Shown here in pieces: positions 44,505 through 52,221 of a DNA stretch of 57,846 bases. The DNA comes from Chloroflexota bacterium (lineage in GTDB: Bacteria; Chloroflexota; Anaerolineae; Promineifilales; Promineifilaceae). Within the stretch, counting starts at the first letter, position 1, and each line of letters begins with the position of its first letter. The position numbers and the translations under genes were made by a program. The notes beneath the pieces are model-generated. The model made no database searches, was not told the origin of the DNA, and saw nothing but the letters and a program-made list of their open reading frames with translations. Location of the stretch: assembly GCA_024223125.1 (NCBI GenBank), contig JAAEOP010000589.1:1-57846 (forward strand), in the 5' to 3' direction.

Positions 44505-44615
44505 GAATTTATGTAACCATTCACCCCCCCCATCTGCCCGGCGCTTATAAACGAGTGTGCTACTCCAGTAGACTTGGTAATGAAGTGCCGGGCACCTGAA
44601 TGGTTACGAATTTAT
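44505..44615. mobile_element. MITE-like element (copy 2) with 8-bp target duplication
   Basis: A 95-base element (44513-44607) with perfect 11-base inverted ends GTAACCATTCA, flanked by direct repeats GAATTTAT (44505-44512 and 44608-44615). An inner imperfect pair TGCCCGGCGCTT / AAGTGCCGGGCA matches the layout of the copy at 38049-38141 (AAGTGC..GCACCTG..GTTAC shared at the right end). It lies 20 bases upstream of the hisC-like start codon region and so may influence that gene's promoter. Confidence 0.78.
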
Positions 44616-44662
44616 TGTGCAACAAATAGAATCATAGTTTTGAACAATGCTTATAAATCTTT

Positions 44663-46993
44663 TCAATCGGCCGCAATAGGTAAAGGTTGCAGCCGCACCG
44701 GAATATATTTATGGTAAGGTGTTTTAGCCAATGGATCGCTATAAGAGGAAGCGGTCATCACATTTAACCGTGGTCCATGTTGTACCATCTCCTCCGTTTG
44801 CAAGTCAGGGTAGGTCATGCCATAGCCGTGTGGCAGTGAGACAAAGCCGCGACGCTGGCGATCATCCATTATGGCGACAACCTCAAGACCTCCTCGTTCT
44901 GATTCGCAATAAACTTGCTGCCCTTCACCAATACCTAAAGCGGCCGCATCTTCAGGATGGATGCGTAGTCCTCCATTAGGATCATTGCGCCGCCAATCAG
45001 GATCACGCATGATCTGATTGGCATTATAGTCTCGCCGTTCACCCGAAGCCAAAATATAGGGGTACTCAGGATGAGAGAGCTTCTCCGTTTCTAATTCCCG
45101 CATTTCAATGAGCATTTCTGGGATAGGCAAATGGATTTTACCATCTTTATGTTTGACCAACTCCCAGGTTTCATCATAGGTGTGGGCGCTAATGGGTACA
45201 TGTGTTTCTGTTTCCAAAATAGCGTTAAACAGATTTTCAGCCAACAAAAAACCTTCCCCTTCATAGCCGGCGCGCATCACTTGTTTTTCATATCGCCCTA
45301 CATAGAATTGGGATGATCCCCACAGCACAGCGGCCGTCTGGGCTTCGTTTGGCAATGCTTTGCCTAGTGTGGCGTATAAGATTGCTGATTGGTATTTACG
45401 CCACGCTGGGTTTTCTTGCATAGCTTTTTGGAAAGCAATGGGGAAGATACCCTTTTCTGGTTGTTCCCGATGTTTTTTGGCCGCCGCTTCCAATTCTGGA
45501 AATGTTTCCGGGATGGCTCCCATAGCGACCAAAAGGCGGAAGTAGATTTCAGGTTCCGGCAGGGTATCTCCTTCCGCTTCAATGATAGGCCGCCGCAGAA
45601 AAAAGTAATTGGTTGGGAAACTCCAGCTAAAAAATGAAGCCTCCCATTTTTCATATTGGGTCTGAGCAGGCAGAATATAGTCAGCCATCTCGGCCGTTTT
45701 TGTCATAGCCACATCAATCACAACGACCAGATCCAAATTACTAAACGCCTCTACATATGCTTGGGTATCGGCGGCTGATTGCAAGGGATTTGAGCCGTCA
45801 ATGAATAAGCCACGCAGACGTTCTGGATGATCGGTGTTGACTTCTAGCGGCAAAATATTAGGTGGGAAGATTTTGCTGATTTCTTTCATTCCGGTAACTT
45901 TGGTTCTGATACCCCCTTGCTCTGGTTCTTTGGAATGGGCGATTACCGGAAGGAGTTGGGTGTGTAAATTATTACTGCCCTCTTTGCCAAAGTTGCCTGT
46001 AATAAGAAAGAGCAGCTTTTCCAGATAGGTGTTGAGTGTGCTGTGTAAGCTCATCTCTACTCCTAAATCGTGGCGGGTACAGCCTGCCTTAGCCGCTGCA
46101 AAGCCACGAGCGACTTCAAAGACAACGGCCGTATCCACTTCTGCCCTTTGACAATAATCCGTCACATCAATTGCCAGTAACAGTTCTCGCAGCGTCTCAA
46201 AACCAACGGTATGGTTGGCAATGAAATCTTTGTCTTCTAACCCTTCTTGTACAATGATGGCCAGTATGGCCGTCATTAAAAAAGCATCGGTTCCTGGTTT
46301 GATTGGAATGTGAATATCGGCCAGTTCGGCCGTTTTTGTGCGACGTGGGTCAATGACAACCAGGGTGCGATTGGGGTCTTTGGCGAAGTCGCGCAAGATG
46401 CGCCGTGCTTGTGGAATCCCATGTGATTGAAAAGGGTTGGTGCCAATCAAGATCGCGTAATCTGCATGGTGAATCCTTTCGGTGAGATGGCAGGTTTGGC
46501 GGCCAAACAGCTTGCCGTTGACCCAAAAGTCTCCCGTTTTTTCCTGGGCTAGCGAGGAATAAATGTAGGGTGTGCCAATGGCGGCTCGAAATGAAGTGGC
46601 GTGGGCGCCAGGCATATGGTTTGTCTGTCCGCCACCGCCATAGTAGGCAATTGAATGTCCGCCGTGCGTGTCTCGCAAGTGAACCAGCTTGTCACTAATT
46701 TCTCGAACGGCCGTATTCCAATCAATCTGTGCAAAAGAACCATCGGGTTGCTTTTTAAGTGGGTTTTTGAGGCGACGCAAATGGTTTTGGTAATAATCAA
46801 TTCGGGCTGCCTTTTGGCATAAATAGCCTGCGGAGACGGGGTTGTTTTTATCGCCGCGCACCTTGACGATGTGTCGGCCGTCTACCTTTACCTCAAGGCC
46901 ACAGTTCGTGCCGCATAACACACAAGCTGTCGCCTGCCATAGTAGTTTATCATATTTCTTTTTTTGTTTATTTTGGATAGGGGTGACACTCAT
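44663..46993 (-). CDS. Molybdopterin-dependent oxidoreductase (DMSO reductase superfamily)
   Basis: 776 residues from ATG 46993, with AGGAG six bases upstream; the 20 extra codons to 47053 lack a ribosome site. It has an N-terminal 4Fe-4S motif Cys24-x2-Cys27-x3-Cys31-x27-Cys59, then the bis-MGD catalytic domains and the C-terminal cap (ILASGERRDYNANQIMRDP..HPEDAAALGI). It resembles formate-dehydrogenase/nitrate-reductase-like single-subunit enzymes of unknown substrate. No Tat signal is seen, so it is cytoplasmic. Around the expected Mo-ligand position, the aligned segment IYSSLAQEKTGDF has neither Cys, SeCys, Asp nor a clear Ser at the usual spot; Glu is closest. No small electron-transfer subunit is adjacent. 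Possibly monocistronic. Confidence 0.85.
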   Translation of the reverse strand: MSVTPIQNKQKKKYDKLLWQATACVLCGTNCGLEVKVDGRHIVKVRGDKNNPVSAGYLCQKAARIDYYQNHLRRLKNPLKKQPDGSFAQIDWNTAVREISDKLVHLRDTHGGHSIAYYGGGGQTNHMPGAHATSFRAAIGTPYIYSSLAQEKTGDFWVNGKLFGRQTCHLTERIHHADYAILIGTNPFQSHGIPQARRILRDFAKDPNRTLVVIDPRRTKTAELADIHIPIKPGTDAFLMTAILAIIVQEGLEDKDFIANHTVGFETLRELLLAIDVTDYCQRAEVDTAVVFEVARGFAAAKAGCTRHDLGVEMSLHSTLNTYLEKLLFLITGNFGKEGSNNLHTQLLPVIAHSKEPEQGGIRTKVTGMKEISKIFPPNILPLEVNTDHPERLRGLFIDGSNPLQSAADTQAYVEAFSNLDLVVVIDVAMTKTAEMADYILPAQTQYEKWEASFFSWSFPTNYFFLRRPIIEAEGDTLPEPEIYFRLLVAMGAIPETFPELEAAAKKHREQPEKGIFPIAFQKAMQENPAWRKYQSAILYATLGKALPNEAQTAAVLWGSSQFYVGRYEKQVMRAGYEGEGFLLAENLFNAILETETHVPISAHTYDETWELVKHKDGKIHLPIPEMLIEMRELETEKLSHPEYPYILASGERRDYNANQIMRDPDWRRNDPNGGLRIHPEDAAALGIGEGQQVYCESERGGLEVVAIMDDRQRRGFVSLPHGYGMTYPDLQTEEMVQHGPRLNVMTASSYSDPLAKTPYHKYIPVRLQPLPIAAD

Positions 46994-47074
46994 TTTGTAC
47001 TCCTTGCTTGAAACCATCCCAAGCAGTAGCTCGTTGAAACCAACTGTCCACATTGTTTGTGAAAAATGAAACTA

Positions 47075-47317
47075 TTACGCACTTTTGCTCTGTAGTTTTG
47101 TGCAAGCCATGTTCACCCTGGACTTGAAAACGCCTTCAATACGTTCACGAATGCTTCTGTCTTTTTTATTTTGTGTTAGTGACACTGACTTATCTCTAAT
47201 CCCAAGCGAGCCGCGCCAGTTTTGGGCACGAGGTACGGCCATCTCTTCTGTCAAACCGAGCGCCAGCAAATTCCATTCCAACTGTTCATCGTCACTGGGC
47301 ATGGCAATACCCAGCAT
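47075..47317 (-). CDS. Unrecognised short ORF, possible gene remnant
   Basis: 80 codons between the molybdopterin gene and the SGNH hydrolase gene. The frame is open a further 15 codons upstream without a good start or ribosome site. The C-terminal half, LTQNKKDRSIRERIEGVFKSR, has the basic, Arg-rich look of a transposase C-terminus, but the N-terminal half does not and I cannot assign a family. It may be a decayed gene. Nothing else is visible in the 320-base gap 47054-47374. Confidence 0.3.
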   Translation of the reverse strand: MLGIAMPSDDEQLEWNLLALGLTEEMAVPRAQNWRGSLGIRDKSVSLTQNKKDRSIRERIEGVFKSRVNMACTKLQSKSA

Positions 47318-47374
47318 ATGGACGGTGTCAAGAGTACAACGAATTAAGGAATAAACAAATTTCCTCGATCAATA

Positions 47375-48700
47375 CTATTCGTTCCTTCCAAAATTCGTTG
47401 CATTCTCATTCAAGTAATCCGTAATAGCGTCCGCCGCCAACTGATTGCCAGCCTGATTCCAATGAGGGTCGCCATAATGGTACAATTCCCCTTCAGCAAT
47501 GCTTTTTTGCCAGAACAGTGGCGTCAGGTTCAAAAATTCAATGCCTGCTTCGGTTGTAAAGTCGGTTAGCAACTGCTCTTGTGCCCGCTGATTTTCATTG
47601 AATTGATTATAGTTCAGATAGGATGGCTCAAATTGCAAACGGCCGTGATCTCCCTCACTCAAACTCACTGTCACCGTCCGCTCCAACACATTGTTCACAT
47701 CCGTCTCATCCCATACCCGCGACCACAACAGATGTTCCTTACTGGGAATATACACCAGCAGCAGCCGTCCCCCCTGTTCTTCTACCAACCCCTCCAACTC
47801 CCGCAATCCCTGAGCTATCGCCTCATACTCATCCGACTGGGCCAACGTTTCATAATCGGCGCTCAACGGCAGCAGATGAACTTCCTTAAAGACCGTTTCA
47901 ATCTCTCCCACTTCCGTATTGGCTACCACGGGATAACGGTATTTTTGCGGTTCGGCCGTTTCTGCCGGAAACAGTTTGCCCCACAGATAACGGGCAAAAT
48001 GAGGTGTGATCAATTTGCGCCGCAAGAGGACATCCTGCATATCATATTCACGCCAATCCAGACCGCTGTCTCGCCGTTCCAAATATTGGCCGGTATTGAT
48101 GAGATCATTGCCTTCAAAAAACATCACAACCACCCAATCCGGTTTCTTGTCCAGGCCAAACTGCTTGATCGCTTCCACCTCATTGAGTGTACTCCAACTG
48201 GGGGCGCCCAATGTCAAAATATCCTGGCTGGTTTGTTCAGCTAACAGTTCGATCCACGTTTTAGGCGCGGTACGAATGGTGAAGGAATCTCCGGCAATAA
48301 TGACATCATATTCATCTTGCCATTCATACTGGCTGTTGGGAAAACCCATCTCATCTGTTTCAAAAACATAGGGGAAAGAGTCGTCCCGATCTGTAGGGGC
48401 AGTACTGTTTTCGGGATTGGCTAAGTAGGGGTTGGCTGGGTTCCACAACCCTTCCAGCCGAAACCCAGGCTCATATTTGTACCCGATTCGCATTGGTTTG
48501 TCGTATTCAAAATAGGGCTGACAGAGGTAAGTGCCAATGATGGGGTCGGCGGCGCACACTTCAATGGGGATCAACTGGTAAAACAAGCGCAAGCTAATTT
48601 CCAGAGTAATGAATAGGGCAACGGCCGTTAACCCTAACGGAACAAGAACATTTAACACCTTCAACCATCGTTTAGTTTCTGATGGGTTGTTGTCGCTCAT
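47375..48700 (-). CDS. Membrane-anchored SGNH-hydrolase-family protein (AlgX/DHHW-like)
   Basis: 441 residues. One N-terminal membrane helix (residues 14-35) anchors an extracytoplasmic SGNH domain: block I IIAGDSFT with Ser139, a Gly/Ser segment LGAPSWSTLNEVEAI, the Asn of FFEGNDLIN, and block V YHYGDPHWNQAGN near residue 410 supplying Asp and His. The arrangement resembles alginate O-acetyltransferase-type and other DHHW-family acyl-group transferases acting on surface polysaccharide. Partner membrane acyltransferases (MBOAT) are not in the window. Its start lies five bases after the stop of the SpoU methyltransferase gene with no ribosome site, so translation is probably coupled. Confidence 0.75.
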   Translation of the reverse strand: MSDNNPSETKRWLKVLNVLVPLGLTAVALFITLEISLRLFYQLIPIEVCAADPIIGTYLCQPYFEYDKPMRIGYKYEPGFRLEGLWNPANPYLANPENSTAPTDRDDSFPYVFETDEMGFPNSQYEWQDEYDVIIAGDSFTIRTAPKTWIELLAEQTSQDILTLGAPSWSTLNEVEAIKQFGLDKKPDWVVVMFFEGNDLINTGQYLERRDSGLDWREYDMQDVLLRRKLITPHFARYLWGKLFPAETAEPQKYRYPVVANTEVGEIETVFKEVHLLPLSADYETLAQSDEYEAIAQGLRELEGLVEEQGGRLLLVYIPSKEHLLWSRVWDETDVNNVLERTVTVSLSEGDHGRLQFEPSYLNYNQFNENQRAQEQLLTDFTTEAGIEFLNLTPLFWQKSIAEGELYHYGDPHWNQAGNQLAADAITDYLNENATNFGRNE

Positions 48701-48704
48701 GAGT

Positions 48705-49481
48705 TCATGATTGGCGCTGGCGCATCACCTCAAAACCCAGAATAGCGGCCGAGGCAGTAACGCCCAGTGAAGGGGAAAATTGTGATCGTTGGTAGGGGAT
48801 TTGCAAACGAATGTCTGCCTGATCCATGAAGGAACGGGTAATACCTCGTTTTTCTCCCCCCAACAGCATAAACAGAGGGCCGGTCAGATCGGCATCGTAA
48901 ATGGAGATCGCTTTTTGGCGGCTGGTACAGGCGATGGTCAATTCTCGTTGACGCAGATGGTCGGCCGCTTCCACGGCCGTATCGGCTACCGCAAAAGGCA
49001 TTAGTTCCGTCGCTCCGGCCGAGGCGCGAGCTACTGTTCCCGCCGCCGACAACCAATTACGCGGCCGCAGCACAATACCAGTCACTCCGGCCGCATACAA
49101 AGCGCGTACTGCCTGACCAAAGTTAAAGGGGTCTTCGACGCCATCCAACATGACGATAAACGGCCGTACAGTCCCCCGAACCAAATCATCCAAACCCACA
49201 AAATAGCGTGGGCCAACGGCGGCAATGACCCCGCCATGTGACTGCCCACTGACACGCGCTTCAATGAAAGCATCATCTACCCAATCTACAGCAATACTGG
49301 CCTTAACGGCCGTTTGTTGCAAACGAGCCAATCGCCGGTCATATTTCCGCTTTTGTGTACGGCGGATGAAGATGCCTTCAATGTCACGGTTTTGGGCCGC
49401 TACCGCAGCTTCTATTGAAAGGAGGCCTTCTAACCAGGCACGGCCGTCAGACTGCATACTGAGATTGAGAGATTGAGACAT
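48705..49481 (-). CDS. SpoU/TrmH-family 2'-O-ribose RNA methyltransferase
   Basis: About 258 residues from ATG 49481; the frame is open to a GTG at 49523, and an ATG at 49457 is another candidate. Its beginning lies within a hairpin repeat, and no start has a good ribosome site. The SPOUT knot motifs are VMLDGVEDPFNFGQAVRALYAAG (motif 1), LFMLLGGEKRGI (motif 2, with the SAM-binding Glu) and LQIPYQRSQFSPSLGVTASAAI (motif 3, where Ser-Leu-Gly-Val replaces the usual Ser-Leu-Asn-Val). An N-terminal substrate-binding part (EGIFIRRTQKRKYDRRL) precedes. It methylates a ribose in rRNA or tRNA; position unknown. Confidence 0.85.
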   Translation of the reverse strand: MSQSLNLSMQSDGRAWLEGLLSIEAAVAAQNRDIEGIFIRRTQKRKYDRRLARLQQTAVKASIAVDWVDDAFIEARVSGQSHGGVIAAVGPRYFVGLDDLVRGTVRPFIVMLDGVEDPFNFGQAVRALYAAGVTGIVLRPRNWLSAAGTVARASAGATELMPFAVADTAVEAADHLRQRELTIACTSRQKAISIYDADLTGPLFMLLGGEKRGITRSFMDQADIRLQIPYQRSQFSPSLGVTASAAILGFEVMRQRQS

Positions 49482-49517
49482 TAGGAGATTGGGACGAATC
49501 TCCAATCTCTCAATCTC
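49461..49517. repeat. Inverted repeat over the start of the RNA methyltransferase gene
   Basis: Perfect 15-base arms GAGATTGAGAGATTG (49461-49475) and CAATCTCTCAATCTC (49503-49517) around a 27-base loop that contains a further GGAGATT. Built from a short GAGATT-like unit, it resembles a simple-sequence dispersed repeat that has entered the methyltransferase's 5' end and the short gap to the foldase gene. Confidence 0.6.
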
Positions 49518-49529
49518 CCACACAATTGA

Positions 49530-50897
49530 TTATTGCCCGTCAGAGGAAGGATCATCAGGCGCTGGCAGGTCTGGTAACGGCGCTGCCGGCGTCTCCGTTG
49601 GTGGTGTCAGGAAAACCGGGTCCAGACGGGGCCGGTCGGGGGCGCGTCCTTCAAAATATTCCGGAAATGTGACTGTGTTTTCCGTCAACTGTTGGCCAAT
49701 AAAACTGGAAAGGTTTTGTTGTTTAGCTTGCTGAAATGCCGCTTCAGTCAGGTCACGCATTTCACGGCCGCTGACCATAATGATAAAGTAGCCATTATTT
49801 TCTTCATCTACCGGCTGCACAAAAATGTCGCTGGGTCGGTTCAATTGCAAGCTGAAAACTTCGGCCGCAAATTCGGCATCAAAGCCCTGTTCCAAATCTA
49901 CCTGGTTTCGCCACAACACTTCAGAAGCAATACTGGTTGATGGCGCTTCGGGGTCAAACGGTCGGCTGCGAATCTCATTCCAGAGGGGCAGATAGCCTTC
50001 ATCTTGAATCCGGGTGAAGGCCGCGTTAGCTTCTTCCTCGTTGTCAAAACCCAGGTAGTAGAAGCTGGCATGGTCTGCTTGTTGCGTTAGGGTAAGTTCT
50101 TCGGCCAGGTCATCGGCCAGTTTGTCACGGTAAAGCTGTATCCGTACAGCCTCACGGAACATCTCTGCGTTAACGCCTAGATCGGAAAATCCAGCCAGGT
50201 AATTGCTAAACTCTTCGTCAAATGCTTCTTTGGACACGGCCGTTGCGGTGGGCAATGGCGTACTGGTTGGTCCCACAGTCGGCGGGGGGAAGGGGGTTTG
50301 GGTAGGCAGCAATTCTGTTATGACGGCCGTGGGAATCGGCGTAATAGAGGGCGTCGGCATTACCGTTTGTGTTGGTTCTGGGAAAGGTGTGGGCGATTCC
50401 CCGCCAAAGTAACTGAACGACTCGCCAATGGCGACATCCACTTCTTCATCCGTCACCGTAATGCCCCGTTCTTCGGCCGCACGCATCACGGCCTCATCTT
50501 CCGTCATCTGGTTCAAAATAGTCAGACCCATAATGTCTGGCTGCATCAACTCATTAATTGTCTGTCCCGAAAATTGCTGCACCAGACCTACATCGTTTAC
50601 TTGTGCCAGTTGATTGTTCAGCAAGATGATGCGCTGTGCCCGTTCAAAGGCGACTCGTTCCTGCCAATCGCTCAATGAAATTTCCTCACCGTTCACTTCG
50701 GCCACCGCCCTGTTCGGGGAGATAAACAACTCGTTGATAATGGCGATGAGAAATACCACTACCAGCAGCCCTAGCACCAACCCTGCTGCAAGATAAATAT
50801 TGCGGGTCTGTTCGCGCTGTTTACGGGCTACGAGAACTTCTTTACGTGTTTGCCGCTGTTGTTCATCTGCGGCTTGTTGTTTGTTTTTATTAGCCAT
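49530..50897 (-). CDS. Membrane-anchored SurA/PrsA-like peptidylprolyl isomerase (foldase)
   Basis: 455 residues from ATG 50897. A short basic cytoplasmic segment, one membrane helix (AAGLVLGLLVVVFLIAIINEL), then a SurA-type N-terminal chaperone domain (AVAEVNGEEISLSDWQERV) interrupted by a Thr/Pro-rich insert (PTPFPEPTQTVMPTPS type, about 175-225), and a degenerate parvulin-like domain (EEANAAFTRIQDEG..FAAEVFSLQLNRPSDIF..YFIIMVSGREMR). The Pro/Asp-rich C-terminus is low complexity. It would help fold exported proteins outside the membrane. The Thr/Pro insert is typical of Chloroflexota surface proteins. Whether the parvulin domain retains isomerase activity is unclear, as key His/Cys positions are not obvious. 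Confidence 0.75.
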   Translation of the reverse strand: MANKNKQQAADEQQRQTRKEVLVARKQREQTRNIYLAAGLVLGLLVVVFLIAIINELFISPNRAVAEVNGEEISLSDWQERVAFERAQRIILLNNQLAQVNDVGLVQQFSGQTINELMQPDIMGLTILNQMTEDEAVMRAAEERGITVTDEEVDVAIGESFSYFGGESPTPFPEPTQTVMPTPSITPIPTAVITELLPTQTPFPPPTVGPTSTPLPTATAVSKEAFDEEFSNYLAGFSDLGVNAEMFREAVRIQLYRDKLADDLAEELTLTQQADHASFYYLGFDNEEEANAAFTRIQDEGYLPLWNEIRSRPFDPEAPSTSIASEVLWRNQVDLEQGFDAEFAAEVFSLQLNRPSDIFVQPVDEENNGYFIIMVSGREMRDLTEAAFQQAKQQNLSSFIGQQLTENTVTFPEYFEGRAPDRPRLDPVFLTPPTETPAAPLPDLPAPDDPSSDGQ

Positions 50898-50956
50898 TCT
50901 GTTTATTAATTCGCACAAAACGAAATTATGTAAGACAGTGCCCTACGCAATTCATT

Positions 50957-51193
50957 TTACTCTTTCACAAACGGCAGCAAAGCAATGTGACGAGACCGTT
51001 TAATCGCTTTAGCTAACGCTCGTTGATGTTTGGCGCAGGTGCCTGTCTGACGGCGAGGCCGGATACGGCCGTATTCATTCATATATCGCTGCAACACATC
51101 CGGCTGCTTATAATCAATATGTTTGGTTCTATCTACACAAAAAGCGCAAACCTTTTTCCGGGTGCTTTTGCGGTATTGTCGTCTCCTACTCAT
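50957..51193 (-). CDS. rpsR: 30S ribosomal protein bS18
   Basis: 78 residues of S18, a platform protein binding S6. The basic start [14 protein letters not shown], the zinc-type VCAFC pair, [50 protein letters not shown] (in parts) are all diagnostic; CAFC plus the later CAKH supply Cys/His zinc ligands. ATG 51193 overlaps the ssb stop by eight bases after GGGAGAG, so the two are coupled. Last gene of rpsF-ssb-rpsR; no rplI follows. Confidence 0.97.
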   Translation of the reverse strand: MSRRRQYRKSTRKKVCAFCVDRTKHIDYKQPDVLQRYMNEYGRIRPRRQTGTCAKHQRALAKAIKRSRHIALLPFVKE

Positions 51194-51539
51194 GATACTC
51201 TCCCATCGTATTTGTCAATACGATTAGTTCATGGGCCACCACTTCAGTACGGAAGTGGTGGCGACCCTGGTTGTCTTCCCAGCCCCGTGTTTGCAATCGT
51301 CCTTCAACGTAAACCTGATGCTCCCGTCCCAGACGTTTTTCACACAGTTCAGCCAGGCTACCCCAAGCTACAATATTAAACCATTCCGTCTCTTCGTGAT
51401 GATCTCCTTCAGAAGAAGTCCAGGAACGTGAGGTAGCCAGGCTAAAGGAAGCAACCGGCCGTCCTGTAGGCGTGTGTCGCACTTCCGGTTCATCATCTAC
51501 CCAGCCGATCAGCATTACCTTATTCAGCCCTTTTTTCAT
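51186..51539 (-). CDS. ssb: Single-stranded DNA-binding protein, short form
   Basis: 117 residues from ATG 51539 (GAGGTG seven bases upstream); a GTG at 51548 would add three residues. OB-fold [57 protein letters not shown] and [31 protein letters not shown] (in parts). The protein ends soon after the OB fold and lacks the glycine-rich linker and acidic DDDIPF-like tip that recruits partner proteins in most bacterial SSBs. Genes for S6 and S18 flank it in the standard order. A second, full-length SSB elsewhere in the genome is likely. Confidence 0.93.
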   Translation of the reverse strand: MKKGLNKVMLIGWVDDEPEVRHTPTGRPVASFSLATSRSWTSSEGDHHEETEWFNIVAWGSLAELCEKRLGREHQVYVEGRLQTRGWEDNQGRHHFRTEVVAHELIVLTNTMGEYHE

Positions 51540-51582
51540 GCCGTCCACCTCATCGTTTCCCGATATTCTTGTTTATTGTCGG

Positions 51583-51630
51583 AGACCTGCGAGGTTTCAA
51601 GCGACCTACGGCCGCAAACCTCGCGGGTCT
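51583..51630. repeat. Hairpin between rpsF and ssb
   Basis: Arms AGACCTGCGAGGTTT (51583-51597) and AAACCTCGCGGGTCT (51616-51630) pair over 15 positions with a single G-T wobble; the 18-base loop contains ACGGCCG. The core ACCTGCGAGGTTT type is known as a dispersed repeat in many genomes. It lies within the rpsF-ssb intergenic gap of the operon. Confidence 0.65.
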
Positions 51631-51639
51631 AATCGGTTA

Positions 51640-51933
51640 CTACCCTTCTTTCCGCACAATCAGATAACGCAGCAAATCTTCTACGAAATGCATATTGCGT
51701 TCTGTATCTTTAACTTGTGCCGGGTCCATTTTGGCTTCATACAGCACATAATATCCTTGCTTTTGATCGTTAATCGGATAAGCCATCTGGCGCATACCCC
51801 AGTGATTGATGACTGGCTGATCGGCTTCATCTTCACTGTGAGTCAGCCAACCGGTAACCCGCTCAATTAAGGCATCACGACCAGCATCATCTAATTGTGG
51901 TTGAACAATAATGGTTACTTCGTACTCACGCAC
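51640..51933 (-). CDS. rpsF: 30S ribosomal protein bS6
   Basis: 97 residues: MREYEVTIIVQPQLDDAGRDALIERV, then HWGMRQMAYPINDQKQGYYVLYEAKM and ERNMHFVEDLLRYLIVRKEG, the complete S6 fold that pairs with S18 on the 30S platform. Start is GTG 51933 with AGGAGG eight bases upstream. First gene of the rpsF-ssb-rpsR operon; the 288-base gap to sppA should hold its promoter. Confidence 0.97.
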   Translation of the reverse strand: MREYEVTIIVQPQLDDAGRDALIERVTGWLTHSEDEADQPVINHWGMRQMAYPINDQKQGYYVLYEAKMDPAQVKDTERNMHFVEDLLRYLIVRKEG

Positions 51934-52138
51934 GTTGCATACCTCCTTTCCTTGGAATTACTCTAGCGAGCTTTTGCCCCTTTAGCGCCAGTGACGTTAC
52001 TAAGAGCGGAAAGCAGCAGAAGTATTTAATTGTAATTGCTGTGCAACGGGGCAGGATAATAGCACAGTTTCTTTTTTTCACAAGGGGAACATGAGCAGAT
52101 TTTAACCTGCTTACCAGGATGCGTATAATATCGTTATT

Positions 52139-52194
52139 GTGGATGGTGGTTAGCGGTTGGTGGATAGTAAAAACAACCGCTAACCACTATCCAC
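52139..52194. repeat. Long hairpin in the rpsF/sppA divergent gap
   Basis: A 21-base stem (52139-52159 with 52174-52194) with one G-T wobble and a 14-base loop that repeats part of the arm (GTGGATAGT). It stands 28 bases before the sppA start codon, between divergent genes, so it cannot terminate either. It may fold in the sppA leader and affect translation, or be a mobile repeat. Nothing else was recognised in the gap 51934-52221. Confidence 0.6.
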
Positions 52195-52221
52195 CAATCA
52201 CTATTTAATTAGGAGTCTGTT

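Noticed and set aside
47075..47317. Transposase remnant
   Set aside because: Only the basic C-terminal half looks transposase-like; no catalytic residues or terminal inverted repeats are visible, so it is left unassigned.
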